A stretch of DNA of 64,000 bases from Fluviispira sanaruensis (GCF_004295685.1 NZ_AP019368.1:800001-864000); one strand, 5' to 3'; numbered from the stretch's first letter, positions 24,263 through 34,455 are shown. Made by a program: numbers and translations. The notes: a model not told the origin generated them from the letters alone.

Positions 24263-26737
24263 TTAAAACTCTTTTGCAAAGCGATATGGTATCCCATCGA
24301 AGGATCCGCTCGACATGAATACTATGGTATCACCTGGTCTCACTTCTTGTTTTAGAGTGGCGAGCAATTTTTCATTGTCGTCAAAATACCGAGCTTTTTC
24401 TCCGCAAGCTTTCGCAACGGAATTTCCATCTAAAACTTCATCCTTTAACATTCTCATATCTTGGGGAACCTTACCAAGAAAGACTTCGTCTGCATGAAAA
24501 AAACTTTGACTCAATTGATCTTGTAAAACTCTTCGCCGCATCGTTGCGTTGCGTGGATCAAAACAGGCAATAAGTTTCCCTTTTTTTCCAACGCTTTTCA
24601 TATAACTGCGAAAAGCTTCAAGGGTTGTTACAATAGCTGTTGGATGATGGGCAAAATCATCAAAGACAGAAATATTGTTGCGTTCCTTTAAAAGTTCGAA
24701 TCTTCTCTTTACCCCTTTAAATTTGTTCATAGCAATACGAACTTTGGTCAGAAATTTTAAATTTGACTTATAATTCTTTATGTTTTCAAAAGATTTTTCT
24801 TCATTTAAAATATTGTTTGCGTGTAATACTGCCAGAGACCCTATTGCATTTAAGGCATTGTGCAGGCCAAAAATTCCTGATTTAAATTTAAACTCTTTTC
24901 CGTTAGGCTGAATACAGGTAATTTCAATACCTCCTGAAAAAGTTTTGTATTCCTTTAAGATCCATACAGGAATTCGGGTCTTAATTTTTTTATTCCTACT
25001 GAATCCTATGACATAAGCTTTAGAATCCTTAGCGCAACGCAATGATCTTGGGTCGTCCAAATTTGCTATGACTATTCCATTTCTCTCTTTCGTTAATTTT
25101 GCAAGGCGGAGAAATTCCATTTCAATAGCTTCGACATTCTCATAAATATCTGCATGATCAAATTCAATATTATTTATTAACGTGATTTTAGGTTCGTAGT
25201 GTAAAAACTTTGGACCCTTATCAAAAAAGGCTGAGTCGTACTCATCTCCTTCTAATACAAATAATTCTTTTGATCTTAAAGCAAACCCTGCATCAAAATT
25301 TGCTGGTCGCCCACCTATTAAAAAAGAAGGATTTTCATTTAATTCAGTTAAAAGATGTGTAATTAAACTGCTTGTTGTTGTTTTTCCATGCGTTCCACTC
25401 ACAATGATATTGCGACTGTCAGATAAAAAATATTTGCGCAGAGCAGAGGGAAAGCTCAAAACAGGAATATTTTTTGTTAGGATGTCTTCGAGTTCATCAT
25501 TTTTCTTAAGGCTTGCACTGATGCGACTAACAACATTTGCAAGTATAATGGCATCCGGGTGGTGTTTATCAATCGTGCCATTTAAAAAACCAACATCGGG
25601 TATAATTCCAAGGTCGGCTATTATTTTGTCCATAGGTGGATAAATAGGATTATCGCTGCCAGAGATTGAATACCCAGCTGATTTGAGTAGACCTGCAACC
25701 TGTGCCATACCCGTACCACCCACACCTGTCATATGAATTTTTATTGATTTATGCGAATGATCTAATTTGTTGCAATAAAGAGCGGGTGAAAAAGTTGTAG
25801 CAATATGCTCATCTTTTTCAATTTTATGAGTGAAAGTGATGAAAGATGAATTTTTATTTAAATTTAAAATCACTTTAGCTTTAGTAACTAAAGGAAATCG
25901 GAATTCATTATGGCCAAAAATAGGCAAATCAAAAATAGGTAAATTTAATTTGCTACTGAATACTTTAATTAATAAATTGCGATCAACTTCTTTTTCAAAC
26001 GCATCTAGGCAGCCAGAAAAATTTCCAAGGACAATAGCTTTGGTGTTTTTTAAAAAATTTGAGTTTATTAATGTGTCAATTTTTCTAATTATTCTATAAA
26101 GAAATTCATTGCAGTCTTCTAGAAATAAAATGTTATTTTTTGGTAAATCTATGTGGCGTATACTCGCTAGACTCTCTGCGAGGCTTAAATTGAGTGGAAT
26201 ACACACGCCTTCAATATTCTGCGAAATATTTTTTTTCTCATAAAAAACAGGAGAGTTGAAGGTATTTTCACTTTCTTCATCTTTGAGCAAAGAAAATAAA
26301 ACTTTTTGATCTAGTATCGGTCCTGTGAATAAGTTTTGCGAAAAAATATTTTGTCCATGGATATAACGGAAATTAGGATATTTTAAGGATAAATAGTTGC
26401 CCAGAAATGAAATATCAGAAAACCCAACTAAAGTTTTTGTGGGCAGCACAGGTGGGAGTAGATTTTCTAAATATGGAATGAGTTCTGTGCATCCAACTCC
26501 CCCGCGAGCAGCAAATATAATATCGTATTTACGCATTGTAAGAGCATGGCTAAGTTGTGTGACTCTTTCTAATATGGGAGAACTTGTGCAATTGTGAAAG
26601 GAATCAAGTTGGGGCTTAATTTCTGTGACCTTATAGCCTATTTCTTCAAGCTTCTGAATGTTTTTTAATTTATCATTTTCGCTTATCTCTAATTTTCCAG
26701 CGGGATGAACAATTGCAATCTGCTTATTTACAGTCAT
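24263..26737 (-). CDS. Fusion of LD-carboxypeptidase (LdcA) and murein peptide ligase (Mpl)
   Basis: 824 aa, two recycling enzymes in one chain. Residues about 1-310 are peptidase S66: IVHPAGKLE start, AARGGVGCTE, nucleophile Ser107 in GFSDIS, Glu207 in FLEDCNEF and His276 in FGHNEFRFP. This would remove the terminal D-Ala from the murein tetrapeptide. Residues about 331-824 are a Mur ligase: HMTGVGGTGMAQVAGLL, ATP loop SGTHGKTTTSSL, EGDEYDSAFFDKGPKF, NNIEFDHADIYE, FDDFAHHPTA and DPRNATMRRRVLQDQL. This is characteristic of Mpl, which links tripeptide to UDP-MurNAc. The normal LdcA product is the natural Mpl substrate, so fusion makes metabolic sense. Cytoplasmic. No frameshift is visible at the junction (about residue 320). 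Confidence 0.92.
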   Translation of the reverse strand: MTVNKQIAIVHPAGKLEISENDKLKNIQKLEEIGYKVTEIKPQLDSFHNCTSSPILERVTQLSHALTMRKYDIIFAARGGVGCTELIPYLENLLPPVLPTKTLVGFSDISFLGNYLSLKYPNFRYIHGQNIFSQNLFTGPILDQKVLFSLLKDEESENTFNSPVFYEKKNISQNIEGVCIPLNLSLAESLASIRHIDLPKNNILFLEDCNEFLYRIIRKIDTLINSNFLKNTKAIVLGNFSGCLDAFEKEVDRNLLIKVFSSKLNLPIFDLPIFGHNEFRFPLVTKAKVILNLNKNSSFITFTHKIEKDEHIATTFSPALYCNKLDHSHKSIKIHMTGVGGTGMAQVAGLLKSAGYSISGSDNPIYPPMDKIIADLGIIPDVGFLNGTIDKHHPDAIILANVVSRISASLKKNDELEDILTKNIPVLSFPSALRKYFLSDSRNIIVSGTHGKTTTSSLITHLLTELNENPSFLIGGRPANFDAGFALRSKELFVLEGDEYDSAFFDKGPKFLHYEPKITLINNIEFDHADIYENVEAIEMEFLRLAKLTKERNGIVIANLDDPRSLRCAKDSKAYVIGFSRNKKIKTRIPVWILKEYKTFSGGIEITCIQPNGKEFKFKSGIFGLHNALNAIGSLAVLHANNILNEEKSFENIKNYKSNLKFLTKVRIAMNKFKGVKRRFELLKERNNISVFDDFAHHPTAIVTTLEAFRSYMKSVGKKGKLIACFDPRNATMRRRVLQDQLSQSFFHADEVFLGKVPQDMRMLKDEVLDGNSVAKACGEKARYFDDNEKLLATLKQEVRPGDTIVFMSSGSFDGIPYRFAKEF

Positions 26738-26750
26738 AAAATTATCCTTT

Positions 26751-29711
26751 TCAATCCCTATGAGTTACTTCATAAGAAAAACTAAATTTATTCTTTTGAG
26801 ATTCGCTCCATATTAACATATGGATTAAAGAAATAAAATCCGTGTTTTGAAATTGTTGACTTATCGTTTTAAAAGCAGCAGCTTTAAGATTATTTATAGC
26901 AGAGAATGGTGAAGTGATAATTGGACATTGAAATAAGACAATCGAATTATTTTTATCGAGTGCATAGCATAATGATAACGTTTTTGTCTTATCACTTATA
27001 TTCAACGAGGAAGCTGCAATTTTATTATTTACCTGAATGAGGCATGTGATAGTGTCCGTATCCTTGTAGTTGCTTATTTCAAAATCAAAATAAGGTTGTG
27101 TCGATTTTTTTTGTAAGTGAATATTTCCATTAAATAAAATTGAATATTTGTAAATAATTTTGTTATCATATAAATTATTTAAATCTGTTTTACAAGTAAA
27201 ATTATGCTCATTATTAGAATTATAGTTAATATGCGCAGACATAAAAAAGCCAGGAATAAAACTTTCATTGGCTTCGCTATTTGAAACTACTTTATTAACA
27301 TCGATATTATTTGTTGAATTATTTTGATTTTCGCTTACAATATTTTCATTTATTTTTTCCTTATTATAATATATTGTCAATTCTCTTTTTTTCTTAGCAA
27401 TTGAAAAAGAAACACTTAAAGGGTATTTTTGTTGTTCAATATTTTTTTGTATAAAATTTAATTCTAAATTATTTGAAGTTAAATCAGATTTTTTTAAATA
27501 TTTAAATGGAGAATAATTTTGTTTAGCTTTTCTTTGTTCAATTTTCTTCTTTTGCTGGGTAAGAATTTTATTGAGTCCAGCGAAGCTCAGATTTTTTAAT
27601 GTTTTTGTCTGAGAAACCGTTGTTCCATTGCTTACAGTAATTAGACATGATTCTTCTGGTTTTGTTTCTTTAAAACGGTATAGATATAAAAAAATATTGC
27701 TCTTTTCAAGCGAATTTATTAAATTTTTATCTAACATATTAAAATCATACATGTTGTAGTTATTTAACGAACTGAGGTTTATGGATTTTTTATTATTTTC
27801 TAAATAGAATTGAGTTGAAAGATATAATTTTTGTGGGTCATGAACAAATATATAGCATTCTTGAGTTCCGTTCTTTAAAGACTTTACTCCGCTTGCTAAT
27901 ATAACAGGCTTTAAGTTTTCATTTATAAATTTAACTTTAGAATAGTACTTTCTATAGATATTGTTCTCTAAAAAACTCACTTTAAATTTTAAATTAGGTA
28001 AATTAAAAATATCAATTGGAGGATAAGAGTCAAAGTAATTTTTTAATTCATTTAATTTATTTTGTGAAATATTTAGATAATAAATGCTATTTTTTTCTTT
28101 TATGCATATATTATTAGATATAATGTTATTATTTTGATCTTGAATTTCGCAATTAATATCACTTATATTTGTATCTAAATTTTCAGTAAACAATAAAAAT
28201 TTATTAGGAATATTTATATTTATGAGATAACTTTCTTTTAACCATGAAGGGTTTTTCTTGCTTGGATTTTCAACAAAATAAGTTTTTGCACCTAATATGC
28301 TCCGATTAAGTATTTTACCTGCTACAATGCAAGTTAAATTATTTTCGCTTAAGAATATATTTATTGAGTCTGAATTTCTAAATTCTATAAGTTCTCGATT
28401 GTCTTTAAACCAATAAATGTTAAATAAAGCGGATTTGTCAAAGGAATCTTGAATCTTGCAAAGGTATTGATTCTCTTTATTTGTTTTATTTAAATTTATA
28501 CTATTTGATATATCTAAAGTTTTTTCGTTATCTTTTATTGAATTGAATATAACAATTTCTTTTTCAATTTTATCATTATCTATATTTAATATAAGTTTAA
28601 TTTTTTCAGGAAATACGGAGTTTTTAAATTGTAATGAGGGAGTGATTTTTAAATCAATTGTCTGGTCAATATTATTTGCTATAATCTCGCACTTTACATT
28701 TAGACTGTTGATACAACTCCAGTCATAGTCATTCCGTGGTAAGATGAGATTGGCTCTGTATTTTACAGATTTAACTGTGTCATTGTTAAATATTTCAATC
28801 TGTTTGAGGCCATTGATTGTCAAGTATTTTTTAGATATTTCAAGATTCTGGGATTCACCATTATTATTTATACATTTATATACATCATTGTAGCTTAAAA
28901 ATTGTTCAGGTAAAATGCTATTATTGAAATTCGATATTTCTTTATTATTTTTTGACCATAGAACTTTTTTCTCATTTGGTTTGTAAAGAAATTTTAGTGA
29001 ATTACAAAATAAACTTTTAAAGTAATTTGTGTCATTAAATTGAATTGTAGGGGGAAGATTTATATTATTAATATCATCTTTCTGAATAATAAACTGAACA
29101 CCTGTTGCGTGAATAATTTTATTTTTTTGTTTAATTCCAATATTTAGGTTTAATATCCTATAATTTTCGTCTCCAATTATATTAAGAAATTTGTTAGTGT
29201 CATTATTTTTTCTTTCAATACTGCCAGTATCTTTGTCAAGAAGAGAGCAGAAGAATTTTTCAGATATTTGATTTGCTCCACTTTCACAAAAGTAATATTG
29301 GGAATCTTCTTTTGTTTTAAAATAATTGGAGATAGAAAAGTTTGAAAGGTTTGATAAAGAAAACTTATATATACCTGGCGATAAATTTGGCCAATTTTGA
29401 AAATTGGAAAATGTAGACGACGCATTCACTTTTTTAAAGATGAGACCGTCAAATAATATAGATTCACAATTTATATTAGGAAATTTCTGTGCAATTGAAA
29501 AATCTATGAAAGGAGAATCCGATTCAATAGTTTTTCCTGAATCATAATTATGTAAATACCATTTATTTTGAAAAATTTTTACGTTAGAATTTAAATCATT
29601 TAATTCACAAGCAATTTTTTGCTTAGAATAATCAACTGTTACTTTGGTATACGAAGTTTTTTGTATTTCTTGATTGTCAAAGTGATAAACAGTTGGAAAT
29701 ATTATTGGCAT
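26751..29711 (-). CDS. Large protein of unknown function, possibly with Ig-like beta domains
   Basis: 986 aa, strongly Asn/Lys/Ile-rich. I recognise no family. Several blocks of about 90-100 residues show an Ig-like Trp/Cys pattern, for example KVLWSKNNKEISNF...YKCINNNG, NIYWFKDNRELIEF...LTCIVAGK and FKVSFLENN...QECYIFVHD. A Lys/Gln-rich segment near 720-750 (LTQQKKKIEQRKAK) interrupts the pattern. There is no signal peptide: it starts MPIIFPTVYHFD, and an in-frame stop lies shortly upstream, so a missed leader is excluded unless a frameshift intervenes. A run of nine T on the coding strand lies upstream of the start. GGAAGAA precedes the ATG. It sits 13 bp from the LdcA-Mpl gene, possibly cotranscribed. 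Confidence 0.55.
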   Translation of the reverse strand: MPIIFPTVYHFDNQEIQKTSYTKVTVDYSKQKIACELNDLNSNVKIFQNKWYLHNYDSGKTIESDSPFIDFSIAQKFPNINCESILFDGLIFKKVNASSTFSNFQNWPNLSPGIYKFSLSNLSNFSISNYFKTKEDSQYYFCESGANQISEKFFCSLLDKDTGSIERKNNDTNKFLNIIGDENYRILNLNIGIKQKNKIIHATGVQFIIQKDDINNINLPPTIQFNDTNYFKSLFCNSLKFLYKPNEKKVLWSKNNKEISNFNNSILPEQFLSYNDVYKCINNNGESQNLEISKKYLTINGLKQIEIFNNDTVKSVKYRANLILPRNDYDWSCINSLNVKCEIIANNIDQTIDLKITPSLQFKNSVFPEKIKLILNIDNDKIEKEIVIFNSIKDNEKTLDISNSINLNKTNKENQYLCKIQDSFDKSALFNIYWFKDNRELIEFRNSDSINIFLSENNLTCIVAGKILNRSILGAKTYFVENPSKKNPSWLKESYLININIPNKFLLFTENLDTNISDINCEIQDQNNNIISNNICIKEKNSIYYLNISQNKLNELKNYFDSYPPIDIFNLPNLKFKVSFLENNIYRKYYSKVKFINENLKPVILASGVKSLKNGTQECYIFVHDPQKLYLSTQFYLENNKKSINLSSLNNYNMYDFNMLDKNLINSLEKSNIFLYLYRFKETKPEESCLITVSNGTTVSQTKTLKNLSFAGLNKILTQQKKKIEQRKAKQNYSPFKYLKKSDLTSNNLELNFIQKNIEQQKYPLSVSFSIAKKKRELTIYYNKEKINENIVSENQNNSTNNIDVNKVVSNSEANESFIPGFFMSAHINYNSNNEHNFTCKTDLNNLYDNKIIYKYSILFNGNIHLQKKSTQPYFDFEISNYKDTDTITCLIQVNNKIAASSLNISDKTKTLSLCYALDKNNSIVLFQCPIITSPFSAINNLKAAAFKTISQQFQNTDFISLIHMLIWSESQKNKFSFSYEVTHRD

Positions 29712-29764
29712 TCTTAAGTTCTTCCACGAAAAAAAAACTGTTAAGTTTTAGCCTATCTTATTTT

Positions 29765-30295
29765 TTAATATCTTGGAATAGATGGGTCTATTTTTGAACT
29801 GTAGAGATCGATACCTCCTTGCAAACTTCTTGCATTTGTAACCCCATTTTCACGTAGATACAATGTCGCATTCATAGAGCGCAATCCATGATGGCAAACA
29901 ACAATAACGCACTCAACTTTTTTTGCGGACTCAACAGTTTCTTCGAAGTTTGTTTCTGTCAATAAATAGGAATTTGGGATATTTGCGAGTTCGTATTCCC
30001 AGTCTTCTCTTACATCAATAATGAGCATTTTTGCTTTGCGCATTTTCATTTCAGCAAATTGATCCACCGTGATTTCAGCTTTTTGCATGTCGAGCCATCC
30101 TTGATTTAAAGCCTCGAGCATAGCAGATCCATCTTTTTTATGTTTTTGCGAAACCTGCTCAATAGTTTCATTTGCTTCATATCCACAACTTGCACAGCCA
30201 CCGACATGAAATTTGCTATGTAAAAGTGAGCGGGCGAAAGGATAATGAGTTTCGACTTCTTGCATAGTTGTTTGCTGAGTGAATTGATTTTCCAT
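29765..30295 (-). CDS. Rhodanese-domain protein with N-terminal CxxC (DUF1858-like) domain
   Basis: 176 aa from ATG 30295, chosen because AGAAGGAAA lies 9 nt before it; an ATG at 30334 adds 13 unlikely residues. Residues about 5-65 look like DUF1858 (TMQEVETHYPFARSLLHSKFHVGGCASCGYEANETIEQVSQKH) with a CASC pair that may bind a metal or cluster. Residues about 75-175 are a rhodanese fold: MLIIDVREDWEYELANIPNS and active loop VVCHHGLRSMNATLYL with the catalytic Cys. Probably a sulfur-transfer or redox protein in the cytoplasm; substrate unknown. Monocistronic, divergent from the hydrolase at 30418. Confidence 0.85.
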   Translation of the reverse strand: MENQFTQQTTMQEVETHYPFARSLLHSKFHVGGCASCGYEANETIEQVSQKHKKDGSAMLEALNQGWLDMQKAEITVDQFAEMKMRKAKMLIIDVREDWEYELANIPNSYLLTETNFEETVESAKKVECVIVVCHHGLRSMNATLYLRENGVTNARSLQGGIDLYSSKIDPSIPRY

Positions 30296-30417
30296 AAAAA
30301 AATTTCCTTCTTCTGTTTTAAAGTTAAGAAACATGGCGCTGGGCTTTGTTTCATTTTATCTCAAGGCTATAATCTAATTCATGTTAAGTGAACACTGTTT
30401 TTTGAGGTTAAAATAAC

Positions 30418-31410
30418 ATGTATCCAATTGAAGCTTGGGTTTCTGAACGTCTTAATAAGATTAACTATAATCGATTTTGTGGCAGCGAGCGCAGGCATTT
30501 TTCTTTGAACAAACTTCATGAAGTTTCTGTAACATATTATGAAGTTCCTCTTTCTACTGGGGGAGGGAATGCCTTTTTATCAGTGCCAAAATATTTCGAA
30601 AGTGCTCAGAAATCACTTATTATACTTATGCATGGTTTAGGTGATGATTGCTCTTATCCTCTTTTGCATTGGATCAGATTATTAAATGCAAGTGGAATGT
30701 CTGTTTTATCTTTTGATTGGGATGGGCATGGTGTAGGTGGAGCATCTATTCTTGATTTTCAACAAGCAACACGCAGTCTTCCATTATTGCTCTTTCGTTT
30801 ATTTGGCGAAGAATCACGCGGAGGGTTGAGTGCTAAAAGAGATGGTCCATCCTGCTATCTTATGGGGCACTCCATGGGAGCGTCCTTGGCGCTTATCGCT
30901 GCAACTCGCCAAGATGTTGCACGCAATATCAGTGGAGTGATCGCCGTTTCTCCTGCTTTGAGTATAAATTCTTACGCAAAAGCAGCTGGGGAGGTTTGGA
31001 ATTATCTCTACCCAAGCGCATGGTTGAAAGACTTTTTAAATAAATTTTCCTATTATGGATTAGATGGATTGTTTCCAGCGACCGGGTCTTTTAAAAGGAA
31101 ATCGTTTCCACTGCGTATGCGAACTGCGATTGGTTATGTTGATCAGGCTAAAAATTTTGTAAATGAGACTTTTGAAAAAAGAAGAATTTTGCGAGAAGTA
31201 AGTGTTCCAGTTTTATGGATGCATGGTATGAAGGATCGCATCGCTCCCTATTCGCAAGTGGCGGCCTTAATGATGGAAATTCCATCTGCTTTCTTTGCCC
31301 ATAACGATGAAAAGAGAGGCCATTTGCGCATGGCTTTTTCGGATCAGATCCCAAAGTATTGTTCAACATTTATAAAACAATGCTACGAATTAAAAACAAT
31401 AAATGATTAA
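30418..31410 (+). CDS. Alpha/beta hydrolase (serine hydrolase family)
   Basis: 330 aa. Alpha/beta-hydrolase landmarks are the oxyanion segment ILMHGLGDD, nucleophile elbow YLMGHSMGASLA (Ser), acid in WMHGMKDRIAP (Asp) and base in KRGHLRMAF (His). No signal peptide. Length and arrangement suit a lysophospholipase- or esterase-like enzyme, but the substrate cannot be read from the sequence. It is 12 bp upstream of the AsmA gene and probably cotranscribed with it. Confidence 0.85.
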   Translation: MYPIEAWVSERLNKINYNRFCGSERRHFSLNKLHEVSVTYYEVPLSTGGGNAFLSVPKYFESAQKSLIILMHGLGDDCSYPLLHWIRLLNASGMSVLSFDWDGHGVGGASILDFQQATRSLPLLLFRLFGEESRGGLSAKRDGPSCYLMGHSMGASLALIAATRQDVARNISGVIAVSPALSINSYAKAAGEVWNYLYPSAWLKDFLNKFSYYGLDGLFPATGSFKRKSFPLRMRTAIGYVDQAKNFVNETFEKRRILREVSVPVLWMHGMKDRIAPYSQVAALMMEIPSAFFAHNDEKRGHLRMAFSDQIPKYCSTFIKQCYELKTIND

Positions 31411-31422
31411 GGTGGACGATTT

Positions 31423-33732
31423 GTGAGTACACAAAGAAAATGGTTGATAGGTTTTGCAAGTTTCTTTTTATTGATTTTCTTAATACTAATAGCACTCCCA
31501 TTTATGATAGATTTTAATAAATTCAGACCACAAATCCAAAATGCTGTTGAGCAAAAATTAAATGCAAAAATTAATTTTTCTTCGGCTCGGTTGACCATTT
31601 TTTCAGGGTTAGGTGTTAATTTACAAAATGTTACGTTAGATAATACAGATGAACTTTTTTTTAATACTCAGCTACTTAAAGTGAAAGATGTTAAAGTTAA
31701 ATTGGATTTTTTTCCTTTATTGCAAGGGAAAGTCATTGGTCAAATAATTGTAAAAAATCCAGAAATCAATATTATTAAAAATGGAAATAAAACGAATATT
31801 TCTAATCTAATAAAAAGGTCATCGAGCAATTCGAGCGCTGACATGTCCGCTTATGCTCTTGAAAATGAGACTGCAAAGTCGAGTTCAAATTTAGGCTCCC
31901 TTTCAAAACGGCTAGTTATAAATTCAATCTCAATTTATGATGCTTCATTTAATTTGCAAAGCTCTTCCGGTGCATATGACAGAGAAATTGCAAAAGTTAA
32001 GAACATAAATGCAATTATTTCAAATATTGGTTTAGATCGAGATACTAAAATTGAAGTTTACTCCGATATTGATATCAATGATCAAGGATTACAGGTAAGA
32101 GGGCCAATTAAATTACAAGTTATAGCAAACACAGAAATGAATTCCAATGAGTGGAAGAATACAATGTTTAAAGGGCTTTTAAGCCTAGATAAATTAGATA
32201 TAAATTTCAGAGATGCGTTTGTTAAAGGAGCTCAAATTCCATTGAATATGAGCTTTTCAGGTATGGCAAAGCCACAAAACCTAATGATAGATGATTTTAA
32301 ATTTGTAATACATACATTGAATGGACGAGCGACAGTTGCACTCGATAATTTTCAAAAAATGAATTCAGATATAAAAATATTTTTAAATTCTTCAGATCTT
32401 TCTGACCTAGCAACTGTTTTTCCTCAACATAAAAAAATCTTATTAAATGCATCAGTGGATATGATTACAAAAGTATTCGGATCCCTTTCGCAACCGAATC
32501 TTTTAAATGTGAATGTAGATCTTACGGCAAAATTAGCAGAATCTGATCTCATATTAGCTTTAGCGACCGAGTCAATAAAACCGTTTAATGGACTTCTGCG
32601 TGTGCAAAGTAAAACTTTAAAATTGGACGATATCATAAAGCCTTTTTTAGAAAAATCAGCGACTTCACTTCCCAAAAAGGTTGTAAATGAAAAAGAAAAT
32701 ATGCCCAAAACACAATCTATTGGTAATCTTGATAGTAAAGAATTTTCTTTGTCAGAAAATATGAAACGTCTACTTTCTGATTCTGATTTCAGCACTGAAA
32801 TAAATATTGGTAATTTAACTTATAATAATAATTTGTTTAATAATTTTTCTTTTATGGCAAGAACTAAAAACTATTTACTCTCTATAAGTAAGTTTAATAT
32901 GAGCGCATTTTCTGGGAATTTTTCTTCAATATTAAAGACTGATTTAGGTTCAAATCCTATAAATTTCTCTGGTAATATTGCTTTTAATAAAGTAAGAATT
33001 GAAGAATTAGCTCAATTCATAAAATCTGATTTAGAAAAAAGCCCATTAGATGGAATTACAGATATTAATATGGTGTTTAATGGGGCTGGAACCACAAAAG
33101 AAAATCTCTCTAAATCTTTGAATGCAAAAGGTTCATTCTTTTTTTATAATGGGTATTTAAATACAAAAAGTCTTGTTGCATTAGCGGGAGAGCAATTTAA
33201 TAATTTTATATCGAGTTCAAGCTTCGGAACATTAAAAATTGATCCTTCAACTTTAAAGAAATTGAGTTTGAGCGACAGTGATAAAACAAAAAAGAATTTA
33301 AATAATGTTAAGGGGGATTTTGAAGTAAAAGATGGAAAGCTTTTGATTCGTAACAATATTGATGGTGAAGACGGTCTGTTAGCTCTGGAAGCAGATGTCG
33401 GAATTGATGAGACTTTAAGAGGAATGGCGGTTTTTACTGCAAGTAAAAAATTGAAAGAGAAATTGTTTGAGCAAAGTAAATATGCTAAATATTTTTTAGA
33501 TGAGAGAGGTAATTTTGTTTTAAATATGACTTTAGGCGGAACTGTTCTTAATCCAGATGTTTTCTTAGATACTGCAGTTCTTCAGGCTCGTTTTACAAAA
33601 AATGGTGCAAAGGAAATCTCGGCTAAAGTTAAAGATGAATTAAAAAATAATCCTCATATTCAAAAAATTCAAGAAGACGCAAAAAAGTTTCTTGAAATGA
33701 ATGGTATTAATTTAAATAAATTAGGTTTTTAA
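31423..33732 (+). CDS. AsmA-family envelope protein
   Basis: 769 aa from GTG 31423, preceded by AAGGTGG. One N-terminal membrane helix (about residues 6-27) is followed by the AsmA opening (DFNKFRPQIQNAVEQKLNAKINFSSARLTIFSGLGVNLQNVTLDN), a long beta-rich periplasmic body, and the AsmA_2-like C-terminus (LNAKGSFFFYNGYLNTKSLVAL...GDFEVKDGKLLI...LGGTVLNPDVFLD). AsmA proteins are repeating beta-groove proteins proposed to carry phospholipid between inner and outer membrane. Gene context (hydrolase before, acetyltransferase after) does not refine the role. Confidence 0.88.
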   Translation: MSTQRKWLIGFASFFLLIFLILIALPFMIDFNKFRPQIQNAVEQKLNAKINFSSARLTIFSGLGVNLQNVTLDNTDELFFNTQLLKVKDVKVKLDFFPLLQGKVIGQIIVKNPEINIIKNGNKTNISNLIKRSSSNSSADMSAYALENETAKSSSNLGSLSKRLVINSISIYDASFNLQSSSGAYDREIAKVKNINAIISNIGLDRDTKIEVYSDIDINDQGLQVRGPIKLQVIANTEMNSNEWKNTMFKGLLSLDKLDINFRDAFVKGAQIPLNMSFSGMAKPQNLMIDDFKFVIHTLNGRATVALDNFQKMNSDIKIFLNSSDLSDLATVFPQHKKILLNASVDMITKVFGSLSQPNLLNVNVDLTAKLAESDLILALATESIKPFNGLLRVQSKTLKLDDIIKPFLEKSATSLPKKVVNEKENMPKTQSIGNLDSKEFSLSENMKRLLSDSDFSTEINIGNLTYNNNLFNNFSFMARTKNYLLSISKFNMSAFSGNFSSILKTDLGSNPINFSGNIAFNKVRIEELAQFIKSDLEKSPLDGITDINMVFNGAGTTKENLSKSLNAKGSFFFYNGYLNTKSLVALAGEQFNNFISSSSFGTLKIDPSTLKKLSLSDSDKTKKNLNNVKGDFEVKDGKLLIRNNIDGEDGLLALEADVGIDETLRGMAVFTASKKLKEKLFEQSKYAKYFLDERGNFVLNMTLGGTVLNPDVFLDTAVLQARFTKNGAKEISAKVKDELKNNPHIQKIQEDAKKFLEMNGINLNKLGF

Positions 33733-33733
33733 A

Positions 33734-34333
33734 ATGTTTGAGCAATTTGAAAATTGTATATTAAATGGACATCTTGTCACGTTACGACCGCTTGTGTTAA
33801 AAGATGAGGAAGCATTGATCGGGTGCTTTAGTATAGATTATTTTAAGTATTTTCCAATACATTATGTTTCAAGTAAAGAAGTCGTCTCAAATGCTATTGA
33901 ACGTAAACTTAAAAATATTTCGATGCCATTTTTAATTATAGAAAATAAGAGTTCTAAGGCAATTGGTATGACCTCATTTGCAAACGTTCGCTTGCACGAT
34001 AAAAGTCTAGAGATAGGATCAACCTTTATTGAGAATCATTATCAAAAATTGGGTTATAATGTTGAGTGTAAATTACTTTTATTACAATATCTTTTTGAAA
34101 ACTTATCTATGAATAGGATAGAATTTAAAGCTGATAAATTAAATACTAAGTCAAACTTAGCAATGGAAAAACTTGGATTCGTTAAAGAAGGAGTTTTTAG
34201 AAATCATATGATTATGCCAGATGGGCGCTTGAGAGACTCAGTCTATTATAGTGTCATTAAAGAAGAATGGCCACAAACTAAAAGAATAATTATTGATAGA
34301 TTTAATAAAAAATTATCTCAATATCATAATTAA
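33734..34333 (+). CDS. GNAT-family N-acetyltransferase (RimJ/RimL-like)
   Basis: 199 aa. Typical RimJ/RimL-like layout: LVTLRPLVLKDEEALIGC near the start, IGMTSFANVRLHDKSLEIGSTFI in the core sheet, and a CoA-binding segment where NTKSNLAMEKLGFVKEGVFR shows the family N...S...LGF..EG pattern. Substrate unknown. It starts 1 bp after the AsmA stop codon, so it is translationally coupled or at least cotranscribed. Confidence 0.85.
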   Translation: MFEQFENCILNGHLVTLRPLVLKDEEALIGCFSIDYFKYFPIHYVSSKEVVSNAIERKLKNISMPFLIIENKSSKAIGMTSFANVRLHDKSLEIGSTFIENHYQKLGYNVECKLLLLQYLFENLSMNRIEFKADKLNTKSNLAMEKLGFVKEGVFRNHMIMPDGRLRDSVYYSVIKEEWPQTKRIIIDRFNKKLSQYHN

Positions 34334-34382
34334 ATAAAAAAATAAAAAAATAAAATATTTTAATCCGACATAATTTGTTACC

Positions 34383-34411
34383 TTGACAGAAAATGTTTTT
34401 TCATGTATTTT
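34383..34411 (+). promoter_or_regulatory. Sigma70-like promoter of the cold-shock gene
   Basis: TTGACA (34383-34388), 17-bp spacer, TATTTT (34406-34411). It ends 44 bp before the ATG at 34456, giving a leader of about 38 nt. Confidence 0.55.
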
Positions 34412-34455
34412 TAAAGACCAAATTGTTTAGTATCATAAAAATATAGGAGGCTCTT

